Part shown: positions 1-8,099 of the stretch, piece after piece
Layout of the letters: each line of letters opens with the position of its first letter
Position numbering within the stretch: position 1 is the stretch's first letter
Origin: Methanosarcina barkeri str. Wiesmoor
GTDB lineage: Archaea > Halobacteriota > Methanosarcinia > Methanosarcinales > Methanosarcinaceae
Assembly (NCBI RefSeq): GCF_000969985.1
Contig: NZ_CP009526.1
Span: forward strand, 1,550,001 to 1,614,000
Direction of reading: 5' to 3'
DNA: 64,000 nt
Position numbers and translations under genes: made by a program
Notes under the pieces: model-generated
What the model saw: only the letters and a program-made list of their open reading frames with translations
Database searches by the model: none
What the model was told of the DNA's origin: nothing

Positions 1-1
1 A

Positions 2-1429
2 ATCATTCCTCAGTTCGAAAACATAGGCCAGAGCACTATTATACTTATTTCTGCTGCAATTGCAATAGCACTTTTTTCAGTTCAGAGCAAGGGAATAGAA
101 AAAATTACATGGGTTTTTGGGCCTATAATGGTTCTATGGTTTGCAACTATTGGATTCTCAGGCATCGCCTCTATTTTCTATACCCCAGAAGTACTCAAAG
201 CCATCAATCCTTATTATGCTATCAGGTTCCTTCTGGACAATGGGATTATAGGATTTTTTGTACTATCCGAAGTCATCCTGTGTGCTACAGGGGGTGAAGC
301 ATTATATGCTGATATGGGACACCTGGGAAGAGAGCCTATCTTAAAAGCCTGGAGATTTGTATTTCTAGCATTGGTTTTGAATTATCTCGGGCAGGGTGCA
401 TTTCTTATCCGAAACCCGGGTTCGACAAATTTTTTGTTTGAGATGATAAATCAGCAGGCAAACATACTTTATATCCCATTCCTTCTACTCAGTGTCGTAG
501 CTACAATTATCGCTTCTCAGGCTATGATCAGTGGCATGTTCTCTATAGTATATCAGGGAATAACTACTCGGATAATACCGATGTTGAAGATTGATTACAC
601 CTCCGGGGTATTTAAGTCTCAAATCTACATAAGTACCGTAAACTGGTTACTCCTCGTTTCTGTATTATTTATGATGCTTATATTCAAAGAATCAAGCAAA
701 CTTGCAGCTGCATATGGCCTTGCAGTTACAGGAACTATGTCTATTACGGGCATAATGATGACTTCTATATTTTATCACAGAAAAAACATAACCAAAGCTC
801 TTATTTCGCTATTTATAACGTTCATTGATGTGGTGTTCCTTCTCTCAAATAGCTATAAAATCCCTCACGGAGGTTACTGGTCAGTCATCATAGCACTTTT
901 CATCCTCTCTCTTATACTCATATATACGTCGGGACAAAAGAAGCTGTATAAACTGATGAAGCTCATGAAGTCCAAAGATTTTCTTGAAAAATACAAACAA
1001 GTTTATGCTACTCAAAATAAAATCATGGGAACTGCCCTCTTCTTTACACGCGATATCGAAAGAATTCCCCAGTATATTTCCCATGTAATGTTTAAAAACA
1101 ACATCATTTACGAAAACAACATTTTTATTTCCATTATCAAGTCAGACAGTCCTTTCGGAATAGAAACCTCGTTCACAAAAGAACCGGCAAAAGGGTTAAA
1201 AATTTTAGAGATACGAGCCGGATATATGGAGATTGTTAATGTTGAAAAGATCCTTAAAGACCAGGGAATTGGTGAAAAAACCATCTTCTACGGAGTAGAA
1301 GATATCTTTACTAAAAATATAATCTGGAGAATCTTTTCCATAATTAAAAAGGTATCGCCTTCCTTTGTCCAGTTTTACAAGCTCCCTACTGACGAACTTC
1401 ATGGAGTTATGACGAGGTTCGAAATGTAA
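2..1429 (+). CDS. kup: KUP-family potassium transporter, 3' part
   Basis: The frame is open from base 2, so the N-terminus lies outside the window; about 475 residues are visible. The protein should import K+ through the cytoplasmic membrane, probably with protons. The visible part has successive hydrophobic segments and the KUP-typical stretch with GGEALYADMGHLG followed by W-R and an LNYLGQGA motif. The last ~130 residues are hydrophilic and form the cytoplasmic tail (roughly 965-1429), which is usual for the family. The gene ends about 160 bp before the next start on the same strand; that gap is AT-rich with a T-run near 1500. Family assignment is firm; substrate is inferred from the family. 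Confidence 0.9.
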   Translation: MIPQFENIGQSTIILISAAIAIALFSVQSKGIEKITWVFGPIMVLWFATIGFSGIASIFYTPEVLKAINPYYAIRFLLDNGIIGFFVLSEVILCATGGEALYADMGHLGREPILKAWRFVFLALVLNYLGQGAFLIRNPGSTNFLFEMINQQANILYIPFLLLSVVATIIASQAMISGMFSIVYQGITTRIIPMLKIDYTSGVFKSQIYISTVNWLLLVSVLFMMLIFKESSKLAAAYGLAVTGTMSITGIMMTSIFYHRKNITKALISLFITFIDVVFLLSNSYKIPHGGYWSVIIALFILSLILIYTSGQKKLYKLMKLMKSKDFLEKYKQVYATQNKIMGTALFFTRDIERIPQYISHVMFKNNIIYENNIFISIIKSDSPFGIETSFTKEPAKGLKILEIRAGYMEIVNVEKILKDQGIGEKTIFYGVEDIFTKNIIWRIFSIIKKVSPSFVQFYKLPTDELHGVMTRFEM

Positions 1430-1552
1430 CAACTGATGTAAAAACTGATATTACATTCCGGACCTTCAAACGGTAATATTATTGTATCTAATTTTTATTA
1501 CTTTTTTTTTAAAATCCTTAATTATACACATACATTACATTGAATAATTAAA

Positions 1553-1591
1553 GAGTTATATTATATACTTCCCGGCTCTATATCCATTTAT
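1553..1591 (+). promoter_or_regulatory. TATA box and very short leader of the PIN/KH ATPase gene
   Basis: An AT-rich TATA-like element at about 1555-1568 is centred some 30 bp before the ATG at 1592. No Shine-Dalgarno motif is visible before that ATG. With the normal archaeal spacing of about 25 bp from TATA to start site, the transcript would be leaderless or nearly so. Inference from spacing only. Confidence 0.45.
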
Positions 1592-3514
1592 ATGGCTGAT
1601 GAGAAGCGGATATGGAGAATCATTCCGGACACAAGCGTGATTATTGACGGGAGGCTTTCGTCCCGTATTAGAAGTGGGGATTTCAGGGGTGCTGAGATCA
1701 TTATTCCCGAAGCTGTGGTCTCGGAACTTGAAGCCCAGGCAAATAAGGGCAGGGAAATAGGGTTTAAAGGGCTTGAAGAGCTTCTGGAACTCCGCAAGCT
1801 GGCAAAGAGGGACGAAATCCTTCTTCAATTCAGTGGGGTTCAGCCTACTCTTGAAGAAATCAAACTTTCTAAAGAGGGCAGGGTAGATGCCCTTATCCGA
1901 AGTACGGCTATTGAGGTAGGTGGGCTGTTTTTAAGCGAAGACAGGGTACAGTCACTTATAGCTAAAGCAAAAGGGCTTGATGTCGAGTACATACATCCTA
2001 CAGTCCTGAAACCATCCGAACTTCCGCCTCTTAAAGTAGAACATTTTTTTACTGACGATACGATGTCCGTTCATCTTAAAAATGGAGTCTCTCCTATGGC
2101 CAAAAAGGGATCTGTAGGGGATATACATTACGTAAAGATTCGAGATGAACCTGCAACTTCTGCGGAACTTTCTAGTATCTCGAGAGAACTTATTGAAAGG
2201 GCCAGGCTGGACCCCGAATCTTTTATCGAGATGTCTTCAAGTGGAGCTACGGTTCTGCAGATCCGGAATATGCGAATTGCAATTGCTCACCCACCTTTTT
2301 CCGATGATATGGAAATTACAGTTGTGAGACCAACTGTGGTTGTGGACCTTGAACACTACCGACTGAGCGATAAACTCAAAGAGCGGATTGTGAGTCAGCG
2401 TGGTATTCTTATTGCCGGTCCTCCCGGAGCCGGAAAATCTACTTTTGCCGCCGGGGTTGCTCGATACCTGAATGATCACGGGCAAGTAGTTAAAACGATG
2501 GAATCCCCAAGAGACCTCCAGGTGCCTCCTGAAATCACCCAGTATTCACCTCTGAATGGCAGAATGGAAAATACTGCAGACCTTTTGCTTCTGGTCAGGC
2601 CGGATTATACAATCTATGATGAAGTCCGGAAAACCAGCGATTTCCTAATTTTTGCGGATATGCGGCTTGCAGGTGTGGGAATGATCGGGGTAGTGCATGC
2701 AACCAGGGCAGTGGATGCGATTCAACGCCTGATCGGAAGGGTTGAACTGGGCGTAATTCCCCAGGTAGTGGACACCGTTATTTTCATTGATAAAGGAGAA
2801 GTAGCAAAGGTTCTGGTACTTGAGTTTACTGTCAAAGTTCCTCATGGAATGACCGAACAGGATCTTGCAAGGCCGGTAATCGTCATTGCCGATTTTGAGA
2901 CACGAAGAGTCGAATATGAGATATATACCTATGGGGAACAGATTGTTGTTATGCCAGTAGGGCCTTCTACCGAGCTAAGGAAACCTGCCTGGAAGCTTGC
3001 TGGAGAGGAAATAAGAAATGTTATTGGTAAGTATGCCTCCGGCCCGGTTGAAGTTGAAGTGACTTCAGACGACAGTGCAATCGTAAAGGTCCGGGAAGAA
3101 GAAGTGCGAAAAGTTATTGGCAAAGGCGGGAATGTCATTGACCGGATCGAAAATGTTCTTGGCCTGCATATCGACGTAAGAGAACTTGAGGTCGAAGCCA
3201 CAAGAGCTGCAAAAGGCCGGAAGTATGGAGCTGAAAGCAGAGCTCCTCGAGAGAAACGAAGGAAAACCAGCTTTGAAGAGATGCCTGCTGTTTCTTCCGT
3301 TCATCCTTTCATTGAAAGAGATAAAAAGCACCTTATTCTTGGTGCGCCGGAACTTGCAGGAAAAGATGTAGAAATATATCTCGAAGACCAGTACCTTTTC
3401 AGTGCAACTGTAAGCCGGCATGGAGACGTGAAACTCAGGGCGAACTCAGACCTTGCATCCGATATTATGGAAGCTCAGGATAAGGGGGAAACAATTGAAA
3501 TCAGAATGATCTAA
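1592..3514 (+). CDS. PIN domain-KH domain ATPase (PINc/VapC-VirB11-like)
   Basis: This 640-residue protein combines an N-terminal PIN nuclease-type domain (about residues 1-130, with IPDTSVIIDGR and later acidic residues), a VirB11/PilT-like ATPase core with Walker A GPPGAGKST near residue 275, and a KH RNA-binding domain near 505-540 (VIGKGGNVIDRIENVLG). A basic linker follows the KH domain. The family is conserved in archaea as a single-copy gene; a role in RNA handling is plausible from the PIN and KH parts but the target is not known from sequence. The start is the ATG directly downstream of a TATA box. It stands alone, between kup and an insertion sequence. Confidence 0.9.
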   Translation: MADEKRIWRIIPDTSVIIDGRLSSRIRSGDFRGAEIIIPEAVVSELEAQANKGREIGFKGLEELLELRKLAKRDEILLQFSGVQPTLEEIKLSKEGRVDALIRSTAIEVGGLFLSEDRVQSLIAKAKGLDVEYIHPTVLKPSELPPLKVEHFFTDDTMSVHLKNGVSPMAKKGSVGDIHYVKIRDEPATSAELSSISRELIERARLDPESFIEMSSSGATVLQIRNMRIAIAHPPFSDDMEITVVRPTVVVDLEHYRLSDKLKERIVSQRGILIAGPPGAGKSTFAAGVARYLNDHGQVVKTMESPRDLQVPPEITQYSPLNGRMENTADLLLLVRPDYTIYDEVRKTSDFLIFADMRLAGVGMIGVVHATRAVDAIQRLIGRVELGVIPQVVDTVIFIDKGEVAKVLVLEFTVKVPHGMTEQDLARPVIVIADFETRRVEYEIYTYGEQIVVMPVGPSTELRKPAWKLAGEEIRNVIGKYASGPVEVEVTSDDSAIVKVREEEVRKVIGKGGNVIDRIENVLGLHIDVRELEVEATRAAKGRKYGAESRAPREKRRKTSFEEMPAVSSVHPFIERDKKHLILGAPELAGKDVEIYLEDQYLFSATVSRHGDVKLRANSDLASDIMEAQDKGETIEIRMI

Positions 3515-3562
3515 ACTTTTTTATTTTTACTTTTTTATTTTTACTTTTTTATTTTTACTTAT
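3515..3562 (+). repeat. T-rich 15-bp tandem repeat after the PIN/KH ATPase gene
   Basis: Immediately after the stop codon come about three copies of a T-rich unit containing ATTTTTACTTTTTT. Long T-runs right after a gene fit archaeal transcription termination, so this probably serves as the terminator. Confidence 0.5.
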
Positions 3563-3595
3563 CTGAAAGTATCAAAATAATTAATAAAATAATTG

Positions 3596-5048
3596 CATGC
3601 GTCATCGGTTAAGCATTAAATTCCCTCTCTTGTATGTGTTTTTTATATTAATAATTTAAATATCTCTGTATCTATGTCTCCTTGTCCCCCACCTACTCTT
3701 GAAGACTCTCTTCGGGAAATATTTCCCGAAGAGTGGTTAAGGCAAACTGCCAAAGAAACTGGTCTTATAGTACGTGAACGTAAAATTGACCCTGTCATTA
3801 TCTTTTGGGTTTTAACTCTCAGTTTTGGTGTACGCTTGCAGCGTACACTTGCCAGTTTAAAACGAGAATATGAAACTGAGTCACAAAAAACCATAAGTGA
3901 TAGCAGCTGGTACTATCGTTTTACTCCAGAACTTGTTGAGTTTCTTCACCAGTGTGTAATTCATGGCATGGAAGAGCTTGCAAAAGAACCTGGTAGGAAA
4001 CTTAGCAAGAAACTCGAAACCTTCCAAGATGTTGTCATTCAGGACATCACAATTGTTCGTCTCCATTCCTCGTTAGCAGACAGGTTTCCTGCAGCAAGAT
4101 CAAGAACAGTAGCTGCAGGAGTAAAAGTTGGAGTTATGGTAAGTGCAATTGCTAACGGACCTAGAACCATTGCTCTGTACTCTGAAAAAACAGCTGAAAT
4201 AAAGACATTAAAAATAGGTACCTGGATCAAAGACCATATTCTCCTTGTTGATCTTGGTTTCTACAAAACTCAAATGTTTGCAAGAGTTGAAGAAAATGGG
4301 GGATATTTTGTCTCAAGGATTAGGAAGAATATGGACCCTATTCTTGTTTCTATTGAAGAGGGACTTTCTAAGACAAAAAGCAAAGAGTTCGCTGGAAAAC
4401 CTGTTAGTGAATGTATTAAGCAACTTTCTGGAAAAGATATTGATGCAGTTGTAAAAATAGAATTCAAAAGAAGAGAGTATAAAGGCAAGCAAAAACAGGA
4501 CGAGATGATTGTACGTCTTGTTGCCGTATATAACGATGAGGATGAAAAATACCACATTTACATCACAAATATTCATAAAGATATTTTGAATGCAAAAGAC
4601 ATTGCAAACTTATATGGGGCAAGATGGGACATAGAACTGTTGTTTAAGGAATTGAAAAGCAAATACTCGCTGGACGTTCTTGAAACAAAGAATGTGCAGG
4701 TAATTGAAGCTCTAATCTGGACAGCAATATTGACACTAATCGTTAGCAGAAGAATCTATTCTCTTGTCAGAAAATCAACAACTCATCCTGAAAAAATGGC
4801 TAGATATACGCAGTTACGTTGGAGTACAATATTTGCAGAGAATGCATCAGATTTATTGACAGTAATTCTGCATAGATGTGGAATTCAAAGAACTTTTGAA
4901 ACGATAATGAGCGTATATGAAAGTCAAGCATTAGATCCTCATGTAAACAGAGAAAGGTTTAGAGATGAATGGTTTGAGTAATAAATGAAAAAGTGGATTC
5001 AAAAAGAGTAACAGAAGAAGGAAATAAATCCTTAACCGATGACCAATG
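3596..5048 (+). mobile_element. Complete IS4-family insertion sequence with 10-bp target duplication
   Basis: The element is 1453 bp. Its ends are inverted repeats sharing the perfect core GTCATCGGTTAAG (3601-3613) against CTTAACCGATGAC (5031-5043), with weaker matching inward for about 28 bp in all and outward to CAT/ATG. The flanks carry an exact 10-bp direct repeat AAAATAATTG at 3586-3595 and 5049-5058, as expected for a target-site duplication. One intact transposase fills the interior. Intact ends, duplication and reading frame suggest recent transposition. A diverged copy of one end lies near 31470. Confidence 0.9.
3674..4981 (+). CDS. IS4-family transposase
   Basis: This 435-residue DDE transposase cuts and rejoins the ends of the surrounding element. 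Candidate catalytic aspartates lie in VIQDITIVRL (about residue 124) and LLVDLGFYKT (about residue 193). The IS4 signature Y(2)R(3)E(6)K is perfect in YGARWDIELLFKELK (from about residue 313), which also supplies the catalytic glutamate. The reading frame is uninterrupted and the length is normal, so it could be active. No clear ribosome binding site precedes the ATG, which is common in transposase genes. Confidence 0.95.
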   Translation: MSPCPPPTLEDSLREIFPEEWLRQTAKETGLIVRERKIDPVIIFWVLTLSFGVRLQRTLASLKREYETESQKTISDSSWYYRFTPELVEFLHQCVIHGMEELAKEPGRKLSKKLETFQDVVIQDITIVRLHSSLADRFPAARSRTVAAGVKVGVMVSAIANGPRTIALYSEKTAEIKTLKIGTWIKDHILLVDLGFYKTQMFARVEENGGYFVSRIRKNMDPILVSIEEGLSKTKSKEFAGKPVSECIKQLSGKDIDAVVKIEFKRREYKGKQKQDEMIVRLVAVYNDEDEKYHIYITNIHKDILNAKDIANLYGARWDIELLFKELKSKYSLDVLETKNVQVIEALIWTAILTLIVSRRIYSLVRKSTTHPEKMARYTQLRWSTIFAENASDLLTVILHRCGIQRTFETIMSVYESQALDPHVNRERFRDEWFE

Positions 5049-5172
5049 AAAATAATTGCAATGTTGTGAAAAGAGGATGAAGAGAGCACATGAGAGAGAT
5101 ATCCTCATGTATTTTCATGCTAAATAACAGGCTTGATAGAACATTTGAGATGTCAGTTCGATTTACTTTGAT

Positions 5173-5595
5173 TTATTCAGTAAAACCTATCTTCTGCATC
5201 ATTTCTGGATCTCGAAATAAAGCCATTCCTGTTTTCATTTTTTTAAAGTTTAGTTTCTCATAAAACGGTTCTTTTCCAGGTGAAGCGTATAATATAAAAT
5301 TACATTGCGGAATTGAGTTCAAAATGTGTTCAACAATTAGACTGCCTACCTTTTTACCCTGATACTCAGGCATTACTGCTACATCATAAATTGCAGCTTG
5401 ATATACTCCATCTGAAATTGCACGCCCAAAACCAATTAGTTTCTCGTTATCAAAAACAAATATAACAGTATGGCTATTTTCAAAGCACTTCTTATGCACA
5501 TCTCCTTCAAAAGATGCCATATTAACTTCTTTTAATATTTCAGATACACGATTCCAGTCAATGTTTAAACAATCATATTGAGTTTTCAGGTTCAT
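5173..5595 (-). CDS. GNAT-family N-acetyltransferase
   Basis: A 140-residue GNAT acetyltransferase transferring an acetyl group from acetyl-CoA to an unknown substrate. The acetyl-CoA binding motif A is visible as VMPEYQGKKVGSLIVEHIL (about residues 69-87), and the following ASPGKEPFYEKLNFKK fits motif B. The ATG at 5595 is preferred because GAGGAG lies just upstream; a longer in-frame ORF to 5655 would add 20 hydrophobic residues without homology to the fold. Base composition is AT-rich. It lies just outside the insertion sequence and reads toward it. Confidence 0.85.
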   Translation of the reverse strand: MNLKTQYDCLNIDWNRVSEILKEVNMASFEGDVHKKCFENSHTVIFVFDNEKLIGFGRAISDGVYQAAIYDVAVMPEYQGKKVGSLIVEHILNSIPQCNFILYASPGKEPFYEKLNFKKMKTGMALFRDPEMMQKIGFTE

Positions 5596-5665
5596 TCTAC
5601 TCCTCAAAAAATAGGTATATAGTATAAGCAAATATAAATTATAAATTTCGGGCATATTTCAAATC

Positions 5666-5850
5666 CTGGTCGTGCATTAGTAGATGGTTGATATTTTGTG
5701 TTTGAGTATTTTTACTCAGTCATATATGTTTTCTAAGCCTACCTGCCTACTGGAAATTGAGCGTATACAAAGCAAAAAATGAGAAAGAAAAGAGCGAAAA
5801 GCGAATGTGTGAGTACTCTGGAAAATATCAGCTGATTATTGAGGGACTAC
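5666..5850. repeat. Dispersed repeat, copy 1
   Basis: About 180 bp starting with GGTCGTGCATTAGTAGATGG and running through a GAGTACT motif. It matches 12461-12640 in the same orientation, and 51410-51798 in inverted orientation (there split by a MITE). No reading frame is kept between copies, so it looks like a non-coding dispersed repeat or a decayed mobile element. Confidence 0.7.
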
Positions 5851-6184
5851 CTCATTTTTAATCTCTCTATTAATTCCTTTCAAACTATTTTTTCCTTCTA
5901 TTACGTTCTTATTCTATTTTCACTTTCAATTTTCCTATATTATGCTTTATTTTTCCTTTTTTTTGTTATTATTCTTTTTTTCACGTTCAGTTTTCCTATG
6001 TTATTATGATTTTTCCTCTTTTCTTTTATTCTTCAATTTTCGTTCCTTTTTCATACTTTCCTTTTGTCATTCTTCTTTTCTGGTTCTGGCTTTGTTTTAT
6101 TAATCTTAACAACATATGAACCTCAAAAATTTTATATAGTCTCGAACCTGATTCTTTAGTACAAATTATGGGGGTAATGGTCGA
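5851..6184. other. Pyrimidine-rich intergenic region
   Basis: Long T- and C-rich stretches with runs such as TTTTCCTTTTTTTT and no supportable ORF. A TATA-like AAATTTTATATAG occurs at about 6127-6139, some 50 bp before the TTG start of the next gene, and probably marks its promoter. Confidence 0.4.
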
Positions 6185-7042
6185 TTGAATAAATTACATC
6201 AGGCAGATCCAGAAATTAGGGAGGATTTGCAGGGAAGAATTGAGGTTTTTGATCAGAGCATAAGAAGTTTTGAAAAACGTCTCCGGGCAGTCGAGAGACG
6301 CCTTTCTATGGAAACTTCTCCTGAACTGCAAACTGGCAGAGTTTTCTCAGGAGATTTCTCAGGACTTTTTCCAGGGGAGAATGCAGGAAATACTGCTTTG
6401 CACTCCTCAATTTTTCCACAGGTTCCCTCGGTTTCTCCTGAAGCTTCTATTCGTGGAAATTCTTTTTTTTCGGATATAGTTCCTTCAGTTTCGGAAGGAA
6501 ATATTTCAAATTTTGAAGTCAGTTCAGTACTTCCTCCAGGCGGGCCTTCGAATTTTTCTACATTTTCCGGGGAAAATTCCTCCGAGATGTCTGGAGCCGA
6601 TTATAAAATCAAGAGCATAAATGAGGTTTTTTCAAGCCTCTCCGAAGGTCTCCGTTCCCTTCATTCGGCTTTATCCGAGCTTTCGAATTTTACCCATAAC
6701 AACCTTAAACCCGAAATCGAAAAACTGGATATGGAGTTCCGTAACCTCAAGGTTCAGCAAGATGCAAAAAGTGAATATATAAAGGAACTTGAGTCCCGTG
6801 TAGAAATTCTCGAAAACCAAAACAGGCTTACTCTCGGCTCTATGAAAATTCCTTTTGAGATTTCAGGAATTGCCGGGTCTTCCGCACTTTTCCTTACTGG
6901 ATTCCTTGTCTGGTCAGGTAGATGGGATGTCATAAAATCTCCTTATTTCTCCATCGTGCTTGCCGTATTGATGGCAGGAGCCGTTTTTATGAAGTTTTAC
7001 ATGGCCAACCGCAGGAAGAAAGTACTGACAGACAAGTTATGA
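6185..7042 (+). CDS. Coiled-coil protein with C-terminal membrane anchor, unknown function
   Basis: I do not recognise this 285-residue protein. It starts with TTG preceded by GGGGGT at a suitable distance. Residues 1-45 are charged and helix-prone; about 46-135 are Ser/Gly/Phe-rich and low in complexity; about 140-215 have heptad-like leucines and charged residues consistent with a coiled coil (for example LEFRNLKVQQD-type segments and LESRVEILENQNRL). Two hydrophobic helices close the protein (about 220-245 and 252-272), ending in a basic tail. It therefore probably sits in the membrane with a large cytoplasmic stalk. The stop codon lies inside the first unit of an 18-bp minisatellite. Confidence 0.7.
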   Translation: MNKLHQADPEIREDLQGRIEVFDQSIRSFEKRLRAVERRLSMETSPELQTGRVFSGDFSGLFPGENAGNTALHSSIFPQVPSVSPEASIRGNSFFSDIVPSVSEGNISNFEVSSVLPPGGPSNFSTFSGENSSEMSGADYKIKSINEVFSSLSEGLRSLHSALSELSNFTHNNLKPEIEKLDMEFRNLKVQQDAKSEYIKELESRVEILENQNRLTLGSMKIPFEISGIAGSSALFLTGFLVWSGRWDVIKSPYFSIVLAVLMAGAVFMKFYMANRRKKVLTDKL

Positions 7043-7121
7043 AATATAAACAAGTTATGAAATACAGACAAGTTATGAAAAACAGACAAGTTATGAAATA
7101 CAGACAAGTTATGAAAATATA
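7032..7121. repeat. 18-bp minisatellite, five copies
   Basis: Units based on ACAAGTTATGAAATACAG begin at 7032, 7050, 7068, 7086 and 7104, an exact 18-bp period. The first unit overlaps the last codons and stop of the upstream gene. Each unit carries an ATG, but reading through gives only a monotonous repeat peptide. Confidence 0.9.
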
Positions 7122-7140
7122 GTCTCTACCGTAAAGATCT

Positions 7141-7195
7141 ACTTCAATATTTACTTCAATATTTACTTCAATATTTACTTCAATATTTACTTCAT
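7141..7195. repeat. 12-bp minisatellite ACTTCAATATTT, about 4.5 copies
   Basis: Perfect tandem copies start at 7141, 7153, 7165 and 7177, then a partial copy. Only 20 bp separates it from the preceding 18-bp array, so two unrelated arrays sit side by side downstream of the coiled-coil gene. Confidence 0.9.
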
Positions 7196-7567
7196 TTCGA
7201 GAGAAACCAGAAGAATACCCAGAGATGAGCTCCAGAGAGAAGACCCATAAATGTATCGTTCCCAATTATTTAGTTGATTGTATATCCAGAGTACCTTAAT
7301 GCTGTTCCCAGCCTATTATCTCTTTTCTGTGAGACTAAAGCATATCTTACAGTGAACCAAAAAATAATGTAACTATTCAGTCCTGGTAAGACCACACCAA
7401 TAACTTCCTTTAGTAAGATTTAACTGGTAAATTTCAACGAATTGATCATCTCTAATAAGTATCAAATGATCCTACTTTTTCTTTTTTCATCATTAGTTAT
7501 CTGGCATATCTATTACTTCAAAACTAATACGGTCTAACTAATTTTGATGATTAATAGTTACCAAAAA
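7196..7567. other. Intergenic region without recognisable gene
   Basis: AT-rich sequence between the minisatellites and the PadR promoter. No ORF with a ribosome binding site or recognisable product is seen on either strand. Confidence 0.3.
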
Positions 7568-7616
7568 GATATAAATATTATATTATCCACCGCTATATCA
7601 CTTGCCGATATATCGG
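7568..7616 (+). promoter_or_regulatory. Promoter and probable PadR operator
   Basis: A TATA-like element AGATATAAATATTA lies at 7568-7581. It is followed at 7605-7616 by the perfect palindrome CCGATATATCGG, which falls about where transcription should start and 10 bp before the ATG of the PadR gene. A dyad between TATA box and start codon of a PadR-type gene suggests autoregulation. The binding itself is inference. Confidence 0.5.
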
Positions 7617-7626
7617 GGTACGAAAC

Positions 7627-8094
7627 ATGGAAGAAAGCATCGATAATAATAATAAAATGTGTACAGAAATCAGGCGGGCTTTTCTCAAGTATATCGTACT
7701 GAAAATTATTAAAGAGAAACCTACTCATGGTTATGACATCATCAAAACGGTCGAGCTCCGCTCAAACGGGCGCTGGATTCCAAGTGCAGGCTCTATTTAC
7801 CCAATCCTGGAAAAACTTGAGTCAAAAGGTTTCATCCAGAGCGAGGGGATCGAACGCAGGAAAGTATACACGATCACCCCCAAGGGAGTAAAAGGACTGG
7901 ACCGCATGACACAGGAAAAACTGGAACTCCTGAACGAAATGTCCCGGATCGTTAACAATGTGATTGAAGGTAACGATAACAGTGATGCCGAAGGGAAGAT
8001 CGGCAATGCCCATGATGTTAGACAGAAATCTGAGACGGCGCACGACTGTGATTTCCAGAATCAAGAAGACGAAAAAGAGAAAAACAGAAGGTAA
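7627..8094 (+). CDS. PadR-family transcriptional regulator
   Basis: A 155-residue repressor of the PadR type. The winged-helix domain spans about residues 12-95 and shows the family pattern: a [20 protein letters not shown] helix-turn, then [18 protein letters not shown] and a wing with [11 protein letters not shown]. The C-terminus is charged and probably contributes to dimerisation. It is followed after 5 bp by a DHA2 exporter gene; PadR proteins often control adjacent exporters and release DNA on binding the exported compound. The pair's higher G+C than the surrounding intergenic DNA may hint at transfer. Confidence 0.9.
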   Translation: MEESIDNNNKMCTEIRRAFLKYIVLKIIKEKPTHGYDIIKTVELRSNGRWIPSAGSIYPILEKLESKGFIQSEGIERRKVYTITPKGVKGLDRMTQEKLELLNEMSRIVNNVIEGNDNSDAEGKIGNAHDVRQKSETAHDCDFQNQEDEKEKNRR

Positions 8095-8099
8095 TAAAA

